Shown here one piece after another: positions 54,142 to 64,000 of a stretch of 64,000 nucleotides of DNA. Source of the DNA: Pyropia yezoensis. Lineage: Eukaryota > Rhodophyta > Bangiophyceae > Bangiales > Bangiaceae. The stretch lies in NCBI GenBank assembly GCA_009829735.1, contig CM020619.1:22469554-22533553 (forward strand). The letters run 5' to 3'. The position numbers and the translations under genes are program-made. Positions within the stretch are counted from its first letter, which is position 1. The number at the start of each line of letters is the position of its first letter. The notes under the pieces are model-generated. The model saw only the letters and a program-made list of their open reading frames with translations. It searched no databases and was not told the origin of the DNA.

Positions 54142-54246
54142 AGGCGTCATTTACGCCGTCATGACGCCTGACGGTAATACCGTGAAATTGCCCTCTCTGG
54201 GTCATCAGGCGTCGTGACACCGTAATTACCAGTTTTGACGCGTCAG
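54142..54246. repeat. Cluster of TGACG/CGTCA words and palindromes
   Basis: Within about 105 bases: AGGCGTCA (54142-54149) opposite TGACGCCT (54162-54169), the perfect palindrome CGTCATGACG at 54157-54166, CAGGCGTC near 54205, and the palindrome TGACGCGTCA at 54236-54245. TGACG half-sites are typical bZIP (CREB/TGA) targets. The cluster may also be a transposon end. Confidence 0.5.
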
Positions 54247-54589
54247 ACACCATACTTACTCACGAGGGTCTCCCTTCATCGTCTGATTGCATGGAGCATA
54301 GTCTCAGGCCCGTTCGCAGACGCATCTTCTTATGAACATAACGCCGATACAACGCCCAGAGCGCTGCGAAAGGGAGCATGCCCGCAAGATATGGTACATG
54401 GGCGGAAGTACACGCTTGAAGCGGACTATCACCGCGGTCCTGGAAGGTCTGATGCTCTCGTGTGGCATTCGGTGTGGTCAGGAACAGTCATGGCTCGTAA
54501 AAGGTGCTGTCACGAGGGCCGAAAGTCCAAGCGGGGGTGAGAAATTATCGAGTTGAATGAACTCTCGGACGTGAGCGGCGTCAGAACGG

Positions 54590-54622
54590 TATAACATACG
54601 CGAGCCGCTCGCGTACGTTATA
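54590..54622. repeat. 15-bp inverted repeat with 3-base loop
   Basis: TATAACATACGCGAG (54590-54604), CCG, then CTCGCGTACGTTATA (54608-54622). Arms are complementary except for one pair. A further GTTATAAC-type palindrome overlaps its right end (to about 54633). It would form a stable hairpin or cruciform. Confidence 0.85.
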
Positions 54623-54633
54623 ACGTTATAACG

Positions 54634-57371
54634 CCCGAATAACGTGCTCGACCAATCAGAGCCGCGTTTTTTTATGCGAAGCGGGGCTGCGAACGGGCCT
54701 CAGGGACAATGAGCAGTATACGTGACGCCTGCAATCCGGGCGTGTTCTGCCTGAACCCTCGCGAGCAGCCGGACATTCCATCTTCGTCTCCATGTCTGAC
54801 CAACTTGGGTCTCTTCTCGACCTCGAGGCAGTCAACTGTGAGAAAATATTGGCAACTCTGGGCGCTTTTGGTGCTCACGGCCAGTGCCCAGTGCATAAAG
54901 CCATACGTTCACTTCATTGCGTCTTGAAGTGCTGCCGGTGAGCTGAGCTCCGATTGGGAGACTACTGCGAGTAACTGTGGGTATCAATGGGGGCACGGGT
55001 TCTCCTCGCGCGCGAACTGTCTCCAGATAATCCTCGCCCATTCCACAGCTTGGTCGGGTAGCGAATTGATGGCTGGGGCAGAGGGATATCTATAGCCAGC
55101 GTCACACAGAGTGTGTACGTATTCCCACCTCCATGGCGATCAGCCACGACTCGTCTCCGTCCACTCATTGACAGCACGTGATCGTTCAGAGCATATTCTT
55201 GTTCGAGGGTCCACAGCTGTTGAGATTATGTCATGGCTGTAGTTCCCGAGCGTTGATCATTCTAGTGCGACCAGCCGCACGATCCGGAGAGAAGTGTCTC
55301 TTCGGCGTGGATCGAAGAGAGTGCGAAAAATCTCCGAGACGCCGAGTGCGAAGGCGCGCACCAGAGCCCTGCATCAAGAGAAGGAGCACACAATGTCGCG
55401 TGGATTTCAACTCGATAACACGAACCGCCTTGGTGATAGACGAAGGAGTCTTGTCCCGTTGGAGAGCCCCTGGGCACTTGAAAGGTTTGATGCAGACCCC
55501 CACCTTGCGCGGCTGTACGTGCGCTGATCGTATGTGCCCATTGACTGAGCACGGCTTGTTGCTCGCTGATGACGCCAATCACAGGACGCACAACTCGAGG
55601 AGGACCCGCTGAAAAACGCTCCCAGTTTGAAGCACCCGTTTGCGACACTGGCCGCCCCCTTGCAAATGTTTCAGTCATCTATGGTCAGGAGGCAAGAAGC
55701 CCAAAATGTCCCGTGACACGCGTCGGTCATTCACTTGTGCGGAAACATTTTCACCGAAAAGTGCGAGATGGGCACGATGGGTGGTCTGCCGCTCCACCAT
55801 CAGCAGGTGTATCGCCCGCCCCTCTCTGCGCACCGCCGACGCTGCAGCCAAAGGCGGCGGTCGTGCTCGCCGACGTGACGGGACAGGGCAGGTTCGGGCT
55901 CCCCTCCCGCCGCGCCCTCAGCATCGGCAGCGACCACGCGTTGGCAAGCTTGGGAGGCCCGGACGTCGTCACACAGCGGGATGCGGCTATCCACCGGTGG
56001 CGACGGCGACGGCCGCCGTGGAAGCAGATGACCACCGGCGGCGACCGCCACCATCGACTCCTCCCACAGTCGGGCGTTGGCTTGCCACCCCCTGCCCCCC
56101 CGCCTCCGCGTCCGGCATGGTCAGCATGTGCACCCATCATGGTCAAGATGCCCTGCCTTGAGCCTTGCCGCTACCACGCCCCACGGGGGCCGCGCCTCAG
56201 TCTCCATCATCCCCCAACCATCACGCTCTCCCGAAAAGAGAAAAATAAGAAAAAAAACCTGCCCTGACCATCATATCGACCTTTCCGACGCCAGACCTCC
56301 CTCCCCACGCAGGCGGGCTGGTTACGGTGCACCGCCAGTGATTGCCGCTCATTCCCCTCCCCCCCCAAGCCCCCCTTCCCGTCCCCTCCCCACATCCCTC
56401 CCCCCCCGGGGACCTCTCGCCCCCCCCTCACCCCCGCTCAACTCCCCTCTCCCATCCCTCAGCGACGCAGGGAAGGTCTGCCGCCACTCGCCTCCCTTCC
56501 CGCCACCCCCTTCACCCCCCCCCCCCCCCCCCCCCCCGTCGCTGCGCTGCCAAACTGCTTTGACTCACCCGCCCATTGCCCGAACAGGGGAAGGGCGTTA
56601 CGCTACGAGGCGGGCGGGCGGGCGGGCGGGCGGGCAGGAGGTCGGGCAGGCAACGGGGAAAGGGGGGGGGGGGACGGCCTTGGCTGGGCAGGGCTTGGCA
56701 CGGCAGAGACGGCCAGTAGCCCGGTGGAGCCGTGCCACGGCGGGGGGGAGGAGGGGAGGGGGTGCGCCGGTGGGGCACTTGGCGTCCTTCCCAGACGGGG
56801 TTGGGGGTGGAGTCCACCACCGCAAGTGGCAGTTGCACATGTGGCTACCGAGGCTAGATGGAGGGGCGGTTGATCCAGGTGGGCCGCGACCACGACGCTC
56901 CCCCCCATCCCCCCCCCCTTCATACGACGACCCCGCCCCTTCATCCGACCGCCGCCACCAGCCAGTCCTCGTCGCCGCCCCCCGCCACTGCCGTGGGTGC
57001 GTCGGCCCCTCCGTGCCTCTCCGGCGCTCCCAGAGCTTATTCCGGCCCGTCTCCTGCTCCTCTTGTCGCGGGGCGCCTTCCCACCATCTTGGGCTTACCA
57101 CCACACAATTGCCATCCCCCTTCTCACAGCATTTGGGCACCCCCCCCCCCCCCCCCACCCCCCTCCCTTTTCCTTCCCACCCCCCCCCTTCATCCGCCCC
57201 CCCCCCGCCACTTCGCCTCCCAACCCCCCCCCCGCTGCCCCGCCCCCCCCCCGCCTTTTTCACCTTCCCCTTTTCCCTGTCTCTGCTCCGCACCATGGGC
57301 GCCCCCCCCCCCCCCCCCCCTCCCACCGCGCGCCCACCCACCACCCCGCCTTGACCACCTACGTGGCCGGC
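54634..57371. other. No recognisable gene; GC rises toward the second GNAT gene
   Basis: 54.6-55.6 kb is of lower GC with short frames (55178-55612 on plus, 55262-55678 on minus) that I cannot assign. From about 55.8 kb GC rises and pyrimidine runs dominate the plus strand. A C run lies near 56515-56537 and a (GGGC)n repeat at about 56608-56634. Proline-rich frames up to 57370 are compositional. Confidence 0.45.
56608..56634. repeat. (GGGC)n tetranucleotide repeat
   Basis: About six to seven GGGC units in a row, in the GC-rich flank upstream of the second GNAT gene. Confidence 0.85.
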
Positions 57372-58700
57372 ATGACCGTCCGCTCGTGGGCGCCCGGCGA
57401 CACGCCCGCCGTCGCGGCGGTCATTGACGCGGCGCTGTCCGAGCACGGCCTGACGTTTGAGCCCACGGGCGCCGACGCAGACGTGCTGGACCCGCCCGCC
57501 GCGTACGGGGCGGCGGGGGGGGAGTTTTGGGTCGTCCAGGATGGGGTGGGCTCGGGCGCCATTGTCGGCAGCGCCGCGTGGCGGCCCGCCGCGGCTGAGC
57601 CCGCCGACACCACGGCCGACGCCGCCACCACCGCCACCGCCGCCGCCGCGGCCGCCGACAACGTTGCCGCTACCGCCACCACCACCAAAATCACCACCAC
57701 CACCTCCACCGCCACCACCACCACCCCCATCACGGGCGCACTCGCAGCCACGGGCGGGCGCGTCGAGGTGCGCAAGATGTACTTGGCGCCCGCCGCGCGG
57801 CGGCGTGGCGTCGGCGCCTTTCTCCTCGCCGCCGCCGAGGCGCGCGCCGCCGCCGCCGGCGCAACGGTTGCGGCGGTCGAGACGGCGTCTGCGCTTGGCG
57901 CGGCCGTTGCGCTCTACGAGGCGTCGGGGTACACCCCCGTGGCGGACGTGCCCACCACCCGGTGTGACGCGGCGTACGAAAAGGGGCTGGCCGCCCCGGG
58001 GGGGGCACCCCCGACCGCCTCCCCAACGACGGGGGGGGGGGCGGAGGTGGTGGACTCGGCGGGGCGGCTGCTGTTTGTCGCGCCCGCCGCGTACGCGGCG
58101 CGGGTGGGGGCGCTCACCCGGGGGGTGCGCGTGCTGCTGCTGCCGCCCCCACCGTCGGGGGTGGCCCCCCAGGGGGGCGGGCGGGGGGCGGGGCGGGCAC
58201 CGCCCACCGCGCCGTCCGTCGCGCCCGCCAGTGGTGGCGGCCGCGGCGGCGGCGGCGGCTGCCCCAACGGGGAGGGCGGCGCCGGCGGCGGCGGCCGCGG
58301 TGGTCCCGCCGCCCTCGCCTTTTACGCCGCGATGGTGCAGCCGGGGGAGGCGACCGTCGAGACGGCCGCGCGCGTCGCCGCGGCGGCCTCTGCCGCGGGC
58401 ACTGCCGCGCCTGTGCCCGCGTCCATGCTTTCTGCGGCCACCGCCGCCCCGCCGATGCGGCTGGTGCGGGTGGCCGAGCGGGTGCTGCTGCCGCCGCCCA
58501 GAGGCCCCCCCGCGGTGGTGGACGTGTTTGTGGCTTCCATTGGGGGGGGTGGGAGCGGGGCGGGGGGGGCCGCAGCCGCCGCCGCCGCCGCCATGGACGC
58601 GTTGGCAGCGTCGTGCGGGGGCCGGGAAGGGGGGGCTGGGCACGACGCGCTGCTGTGGGCTGCCATGCGGGCGGCGACGGGAGGGGAGGATGGGCGGTGA
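57372..58700 (+). CDS. GNAT N-acetyltransferase with long C-terminal extension
   Basis: ATG 57372 (MTVRSWAPGDTPAVAAVIDA, a normal GNAT start) to TGA 58698-58700, 442 residues in one frame. After 'FWVVQDG..GAIVGSAAW' there is a Thr/Ala-rich insert (about residues 75-120). Then comes the acetyl-CoA motif 'VRKMYLAPAARRRGVGAFLL' (about 132-151, R-R-G-V-G loop) and 'GAAVALYEASGYTPV' (about 175). The GNAT fold ends near residue 200. The remaining 240 residues include 'LLFVAPAAYAARVGALTRGV' and a Gly-rich region and are not recognised. The substrate is unknown. The frame continues upstream of 57372 only as compositional Pro-rich sequence. This gene is not a copy of the GNAT at 8968: motifs and insert differ. 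Confidence 0.75.
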   Translation: MTVRSWAPGDTPAVAAVIDAALSEHGLTFEPTGADADVLDPPAAYGAAGGEFWVVQDGVGSGAIVGSAAWRPAAAEPADTTADAATTATAAAAAADNVAATATTTKITTTTSTATTTTPITGALAATGGRVEVRKMYLAPAARRRGVGAFLLAAAEARAAAAGATVAAVETASALGAAVALYEASGYTPVADVPTTRCDAAYEKGLAAPGGAPPTASPTTGGGAEVVDSAGRLLFVAPAAYAARVGALTRGVRVLLLPPPPSGVAPQGGGRGAGRAPPTAPSVAPASGGGRGGGGGCPNGEGGAGGGGRGGPAALAFYAAMVQPGEATVETAARVAAAASAAGTAAPVPASMLSAATAAPPMRLVRVAERVLLPPPRGPPAVVDVFVASIGGGGSGAGGAAAAAAAAMDALAASCGGREGGAGHDALLWAAMRAATGGEDGR

Positions 58701-59027
58701 GGGAGGGGGAAGGGGGGGTAGAGCGCGTCGTGCCCGCTGGATGGGGGAGGGGTGGGACTGGGTGGGGGGGCTGCAGAGAGATGGAGGACTGGTGCGCCCC
58801 CCCCGCCCGCAACCGACGTTTGATCCACGATCCGACCCCGCGCCGTCTTCCTCAACCCCTACACACTGGCCGGTTCCTTGCGGGGTCACCATCAGACCCC
58901 ACGAACCCCGCCCCTCCCTCCCTCCCCCCCCTCCACGCGCTTCCCGTCCCCCCACTTCCTCTCCCTCCTGGCCACGTCCTTCCCCCGCCCGCCCCCGCCG
59001 CTGCCACCGCCCGTCGCCGCTGTGGCC

Positions 59028-60635
59028 ATGCGGCCGTCCCCGCCTGACGCCCACCCCTCCCTCGCCCCCACCCTCCGCCTCATCTGGGCACACCCCGCCA
59101 CGCGGCCCGTTTACCGCCTGCCCCTGGGGGGGACTGCGCTCGCGACGGCAGTGGCTGCCGACTGCGGCGGTGGCGGCAGTGGTGGTGGTGGTGGTGGTTG
59201 TGGTGGTGGCGGTGGTGGCGGTGGTGGCGGTGATGGCTGTGGCTGTGGCGGCTGCCGCAGCAGCAGCGTCGGCGACAGCGGCGGCAACGCAGACGCAGCC
59301 GCGTTCCCTTCCGCCCCCGCCGGCGGCCATGGTGGCGGCCCCCGCATGGAGGGGGGCGCGCCCGCCCCTGTGGCGGTGCCCCCCCCCCCCTCGTCGACGG
59401 GCCCGCCGGCGCCACTGCGGCGCACCCCCCCTCCCCCCTCTGGGGCCCTCGTTGCCTTCCTCTTTGGCCCCACCCCGTGGGCGGCGGTGCCCCCCGCGGC
59501 CGTGCCGGGCGGTCACGCCGCCGCTGCGGCCACCACCCTCACCGCCGCCGCCTCTTCCCCCGCCGCCGTTCCGGCCAGCGGCGCCCCGTTGCCGAGGGGA
59601 CGACGCCGCGAAGCGTCAGGGGCGGCCGCCGCCGCTCCCCGCCGTGGCGCTGTGGCACGTGCGCGCATGGCGGCGGTGCTGACGGTCGCGGCGCCCGCCG
59701 TGGCGGCCGCCCCCCCGGGGGACGTCCTTGACGTCTGTGGGGGAGTGGGGCGGCTGGGCGTCGCGGCTGCCGCCCTGTGGCCCGACCGGCGGGTGGTGGT
59801 GGTGGACTCGTCGGCGGCGGCGGGCGGGGCGGTGGGGGCTGCCACCGCCGCCGCCACCGCCACCGCCACCACCACCGCCACCGCCGCCGCCGCCACCGCC
59901 GCCGCCACCGCCACCGCCAACGCGCCAGCCGCTGTGCCAGCGGCAAGTCCCGCCGCAGCCGTTGACGTCACCCCCAGGGCAGCGCCCCCGCCACCGCCGC
60001 CGCCGCCGCCGCCGCTGCTGCCGCCGCCGCTGCTGCCGCCGCCGCTTCCCCGTCTGGCCGTCTCTCGCACCCCCGTCGGTGACTACGCGGCGCCCTTTGT
60101 GGTCGCCCTCGGGCTGGGCGTCTGTGGCGCCGCCGCCGACGACGCTACCGCCGCCGCGGTCGCGGCGGGTGCGGCGGTGGTGGCAATCACGCCCTGCTGT
60201 GCGCCGCCGTCGCGGGTGCCCCGGTCGGCCACCCTGCGGCGGGTGGTTGGCGTGGGGGGGGCTGGTGGGGGTGACGACGGCAGCGACGGGTGGGCGGCGG
60301 CGACCGCGGCGGCCGCGACGGTCGGCGCGGCGCCGGCGGGGGGGGGCGCGTCGTCCCCACTGCGCGCGGCGGCCAAGGCGGCCGTGGAATGGGACCGGTG
60401 CCTGTGGTTGGTCGAACGCGGCTACAGCGCCGCGCTGGTCAAGCTGGGGGCGGCGGCGGGTCGGGGGGGGGAGAACACACCGTCGCCGCCCGTGGTGGGT
60501 GCGTGCGACGATGTGGTGGTGGCGTGGGCGGGCGGGGGAGCGGGGGACGCCTTCCTGGGGGGGGTGGATACCGCCACTACCGCCGCCCTTGGCGCGGCGG
60601 TGGCGGCTACCATGGGGGTGCGGCGGTGGGGGTGA
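59028..60635 (+). CDS. GSTCD-like / Methyltransf_32 class methyltransferase
   Basis: ATG 59028 to TGA 60633-60635, 535 residues. Residues 1-40 (LRLIWAHPATRPVYRLPLG) are followed by a long Gly/Cys/Ala-rich insert. The SAM-binding strand is 'DVLDVCGGVGRLGVAAAALW' at about 231-250, ending in 'VVVVD'. After an Ala/Thr and Pro-rich insert comes 'VVALGLGVCGAAADDATAAA', then 'AAVVAITPCCAP' at about 380-391. This corresponds to the GLHACG..TD..CPCC pattern of GSTCD, METTL25 and related enzymes. Near the end 'WLVERGYSAALVKLGAAAG' and 'SPPVVGAC' match the GSTCD C-terminus. Target is unknown: relatives modify RNA or protein, and the typical His of 'HACG' is replaced here (GVCG). Inserts between all motifs are low complexity. 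Confidence 0.62.
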   Translation: MRPSPPDAHPSLAPTLRLIWAHPATRPVYRLPLGGTALATAVAADCGGGGSGGGGGGCGGGGGGGGGGDGCGCGGCRSSSVGDSGGNADAAAFPSAPAGGHGGGPRMEGGAPAPVAVPPPPSSTGPPAPLRRTPPPPSGALVAFLFGPTPWAAVPPAAVPGGHAAAAATTLTAAASSPAAVPASGAPLPRGRRREASGAAAAAPRRGAVARARMAAVLTVAAPAVAAAPPGDVLDVCGGVGRLGVAAAALWPDRRVVVVDSSAAAGGAVGAATAAATATATTTATAAAATAAATATANAPAAVPAASPAAAVDVTPRAAPPPPPPPPPPLLPPPLLPPPLPRLAVSRTPVGDYAAPFVVALGLGVCGAAADDATAAAVAAGAAVVAITPCCAPPSRVPRSATLRRVVGVGGAGGGDDGSDGWAAATAAAATVGAAPAGGGASSPLRAAAKAAVEWDRCLWLVERGYSAALVKLGAAAGRGGENTPSPPVVGACDDVVVAWAGGGAGDAFLGGVDTATTAALGAAVAATMGVRRWG

Positions 60636-63281
60636 TGGCCCTCGCGGCCCGCCCAGCGCTGAGGGGGAAGGAGACGGGCAATCGCAGGCGGATGGGGGTG
60701 TCGCGGCCGACCCATCCGAGCCTGACCAGGCGCGGGGTGGGGGTGCTGCTGCACACCAGGTGGCACGGGCGGGGTGCGCGTACGCCTTTGGCTGTGTCCC
60801 CGGCGGTGCGGTCGCCGCGGCGGCGGCGTTCTGGCAAGCGCCAATTGGTACGATGCCGACGCGGTCTCTTGCGGGCTGCCGAGGCGCTTTTCGATGGTTC
60901 CCCGCCGCCTCCACCCCCCGTCCGCTCTGTTTTTGCTTCTGTATGGAAAGAAGGAGCGGCGCCAGCCGTCAGCCGCCTGTCCCCTCCTCCTCCTTGCCCG
61001 GGACGCCACGAACGCCGCCTCGGCCGCCACCCAGCAGTGGTACTCGCGGTTGCGTGGTCATGGAAAGTGCCCGCTGCCGCCTGCACAAAGGCTTGCGTAT
61101 GTGGTGGTGGCGCAAGACAGGTAAACATCCGCGCGTTGAGATTCCACGCCGGCGGCAGGGGCAGTGGGAGAGCCGCATTTCCGCGGGAGACGGCGGCCGC
61201 GGCGGCGGCAGCGCACAGTGGGCTTCGGCGGCAGCGAGTCACTGCACCTGAGAGGGAGGCCATCGGTGGCAAAAGAAGGGGCCTGATTGAAGGCTCCTGA
61301 CAAGAAGCGAATGCAAAAGGTGGCTTGGCGCAGCTGCGTCGGCGTGGGAGAGTGGAGGCAAGCGCACTTCACGCCAGCGTCGGCGCCGAAAGCCCTCGTT
61401 CGTGCAGCTGCACGGAACGGCCGTGGAGGGGGCGGCGACACCGTGTCGCCACCGTGGGTGACGTACGGTTCGTGGCTGCTCTTCTCCTCACCAATAGTTG
61501 TTTGAATTTCGAATAGACCCCGATGAGGACGGCAGTCGGGCCCGAGAGAAAACCGAGAAATTACAATCAACGTATAGAAAGTCTCCCAATGCGCACAGAA
61601 GTTGACTACAGTCTTCCTCCAATACAAGACACCCATTACGACGACCGTAAGCCGCGAAATCCCAAGCAGGATACGTCAGCTGATTGGACAACGAACTCGA
61701 TCGAAGGCCGACACCTGCGATGATCGCGCCATGCAGCTTAGTCGTCCCACTTTCGTTCTTAGACACCGTGGCCAAGACAGGATGTGATAAGAAAGGAATG
61801 GAGAAAGACTGTACCAGACAGTCAGAGAGGCAATTATTGGCATAGTGCCTATTTTTTTGGGTTATAGGTGCACCGATAGACATGATCTGAGCTATAACCC
61901 GTAATAGTATGGGATTTGGGTTCTACCGATAGACATGCTCTTAGATACCGCGCCTCCCGCGGCGCGTTTCGCGCCACCTTGATGCGTACTTAGATAAGTA
62001 GCGCGCGCGCTGCCCGATTCTTGGAGAACGACAGCCGCCTCCAGTGCGGCACCCGTCGGTGACACCCTCTGCACGCCCACGCCTGAGGGCTGGCTGTCCA
62101 CCAAATTGTGGCGCTCCCTTGGCCACGGCACGGGCTTGGACTGTACACGATGACTGTATGTCTTGACCTCTGAAACCGCCGTGCCTTCCCACCACAACTC
62201 GTCTTTGTCATGCACCCGTGTTCCCCTCTCGCCCTACGGGAAACTTTTATGGCCGATTTCTGAAGAATTATGAGATTCATATGGGGGTGCACAGCAGGTC
62301 ACAGCAGCATTCCACAGAAGTACCGGTGTTTCCCCGCTTCCCATTGGCTGCCGCTAAATCGCGGCAGCAGGTATCGCATACGTCTCATCCGATTCGGCGC
62401 TCCTCGTCTGACCTCTTTCTGATCGACTTTCCAGGGTTGTGCTCGAGTGACAGATCCCCCCCACAACGGGAAATTCACTGGCACAGTACTCTGTGGTGGC
62501 CTCCTGTGAGCACGTCACAACAGCCCGTACCTGCTGCGAACCCGCCCGTGCCACTGCAGGCTACTCTGTACTGGCCAATCAGCGCCCTAGAATCGGCCTC
62601 ATTTCGCGGCACCTGGCCTCGGACCGATGCTGTGAGCCCCTGACAGCAGTCCTCTGCAGGACTGGGCCGGTCTGTGCAGACGAGAGATTTTTCGGCCGGT
62701 CTCACATCAAGGCATCACACAGATGCGACACGGATTTGCGGTGTTGGATGTGGTTTGGCCAAGGCCGCGGGCACGGCCGGAGAATTCTTGTGGCCCAGAA
62801 TGCGTGCGCACTTGGCGACTGTTCTGGGAGATCTTGCTGTGAACCCCTTTTACGGAACTGATCATTCTTTGGAAATCGGCCATACCGGGATATCCTGACA
62901 GCCCGAATATCCTGGCAGCCTGGATTGTCCGGACTTTGATAGGCCGAGGATTCGCCTCAGAGGTTAGATTGCCTGGCTATCCAGGACGACGTGACTGGAT
63001 ATCCAGGCTCCGGTGGCTCGTGAGTCAGGTAGTCCTGTGTGCAGCATTGTTCAAGGTTTAAAGACTATCCAATGGCATGGTTCAATGCAAACATTCTAAT
63101 TCACAACTATAACTACCATCGGGACTTCGGCCATCGACCGCCACCATAGCAGCCTGTCTTCGTGCACAAACCACAACGAAGCCCCTACAACCTCGGCGTG
63201 CACCATAAAAAAACCAAACGGCCAGAGGGGGACAGAACACATCTTGAATAGCCTCGAAGTAGAGGGGGAAAGCAGAACGTC
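60636..63281. other. No recognisable gene; small repeats
   Basis: 60.6-61.3 kb is GC-rich 3' flank of the methyltransferase gene. From about 61.5 kb GC falls. An inverted repeat GGGTTATAG (61859-61867) / CTATAACCC (61892-61900) encloses ACCGATAGACATG, which recurs at about 61925-61937. A cluster of ATATCC-type words lies at 62888-63012. No protein motif seen. Confidence 0.45.
62888..63012. repeat. Cluster of TATCCTG/TATCCAGG words
   Basis: GGATATCCTGACAGCC is followed by AATATCCTGGCAGCC, an imperfect direct repeat with a period of about 17. About 75 bases later CTATCCAGG and GGATATCCAGG occur, partly as inverted versions. It looks like an eroded terminal or subterminal repeat of a mobile element. 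Confidence 0.45.
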
Positions 63282-63479
63282 ATGCCATCAAAGAAAGCAC
63301 AGGACGAAGATTCGACAGCCAAGGCCATGAAGAGAAAACAAGCAAGAAAAATGGTCACGACGTCTATGGCCATACAGCAGAAAATGAAACAGATCAAGTT
63401 CACGATGAACAGCACAAACGCAGGACAGATCCGCCAGTGGGTGCACAAATTCGACGGCATAAACCAACCAAGCCATTGA
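63282..63479 (+). CDS. Small basic protein or first exon (weak)
   Basis: ATG 63282 gives 65 residues, lysine-rich (MPSKKAQDEDSTAKAMKRKQ) with a second half 'TNAGQIRQWVHKFDGINQ'. The start resembles nuclear proteins or the N-terminus of a transposase. A GAG|GTATGGG donor-like site lies just after the stop, near 63493. No family recognised. Confidence 0.25.
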   Translation: MPSKKAQDEDSTAKAMKRKQARKMVTTSMAIQQKMKQIKFTMNSTNAGQIRQWVHKFDGINQPSH

Positions 63480-64000
63480 TGCAAAGATGGAGAGGTATGG
63501 GAGGGCGAGGCGGGAGGGGGAGAGAGAGCGGGGGCGGGGAAGAGAAGAGGAAGAGCAAGGAAAGAAGAGATGAAGGTGGGGGGTGTGGCGGAGGAAGAGG
63601 GGGACGGGGAAAAGCGGAGGGGGGGGACGTCGGCAGACGTACATCGCGATCGAGCAGGATGGTGACAAAACATACCGTGGTGGCTGCTCGAGAGACAGGG
63701 CGGAGTGGACGGGGGCAGTAACATCATCGTATGGTTGAGTCAATGGGACATGAAGAAGCGGTGCACCATCGATCATGGGGGAGCGTGCGCAGCGTGCGAC
63801 GGCGTTGAGCTGCAACGAGGTCGGTGTTGAGTGCAGTATATTTATAGTGTTCGTTGACGATCTGCCACCTCCAGCACAGGTCGACTTTAACTACCCTCCG
63901 GCACATGGGAAGCCTGCACGCGCGCCACTCACGCCGCATGAGTAATGTAATTGTATACTTCCTCTAGAGAGAGTCTCTGGGCAGCAGCCACAATCGCTCA
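63480..64000. other. Purine-rich stretch and window end
   Basis: 63485-63640 is strongly purine-rich on the plus strand (GGAGAG, GAAGAG). The remainder to 64000 has no coding signal I can support. Confidence 0.5.

Noticed and set aside
56598-59516. 972-codon minus frame opposite the second GNAT and the methyltransferase start
   Set aside because: Arg/Gly-rich, no motif, and it covers two plus-strand genes with clear family signatures.
1-64000. tRNA and rRNA genes
   Set aside because: No T-loop plus acceptor pairing or rRNA core sequence was seen by eye; a covariance-model scan would be decisive.

Overview
The window looks like nuclear DNA of a GC-rich eukaryotic alga. Three genes have introns with GT..AG borders that restore family motifs exactly when removed (236, 248, 393 and 412 bases). 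Gene-bearing stretches are very GC-rich and full of G/C homopolymers and GGC/GCC repeats. Transposase relics and chromatin genes (Su(z)12, MRG15/EAF3) confirm a eukaryote. A red alga of the Porphyra/Pyropia type would fit the base composition, the compact genes and the short introns, but that is inference. I saw no rRNA, tRNA or CRISPR array.

Layout, left to right. 1-402: C-terminal end of a DUF819-type membrane protein. 996-4119 (-): oligopeptidase B in three exons with a complete catalytic triad. About 5.4-6.05 kb (-): a broken gene with bacterial-type Ig-like repeats. 6.1-8.8 kb: a long GGC/CCG low-complexity block. 8.97-11.66 kb (+): a GNAT acetyltransferase whose two halves are separated by about 2 kb holding three minisatellites and an antisense S9-peptidase remnant. 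11.7-15.1 kb (+): a long alanine-rich open frame with a block resembling Fanconi anaemia protein FANCA. 15.2-15.3 kb: a long imperfect palindrome just upstream of an MsrB gene (15.5-16.2 kb, +). 16.2-18.4 kb (-): a three-finger C2H2 protein converging on MsrB. 24.8-26.6 kb (+): an F-box/LRR-like protein. 27.0-28.4 kb (-): an FkbM-type methyltransferase in two exons. 30.0-32.3 kb (-): MRG15/EAF3 in two exons. 45.4-48.6 kb (-): a Su(z)12-type VEFS-box protein. 57.4-58.7 kb (+): a second GNAT. 59.0-60.6 kb (+): a GSTCD-like methyltransferase.

Between these lie stretches of lower GC (about 20-24, 32.4-45, 49.8-55.6 and 61.3-64 kb). They hold a decayed pogo-like transposase, two opposed Tc1/mariner fragments, a two-copy dispersed repeat, small palindromes and no clear host genes. 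The window alternates GC-rich gene islands with transposon-derived, lower-GC land. Several genes (GNAT at 9 kb, MsrB) change reading frame exactly at long G runs, so exact protein sequences there are uncertain.

The genes do not form a pathway. The common threads are chromatin regulation (Su(z)12, MRG15/EAF3, perhaps the zinc-finger protein), protein and metabolite modification (two GNATs, FkbM, GSTCD-like, MsrB) and possibly genome maintenance (FANCA-like).
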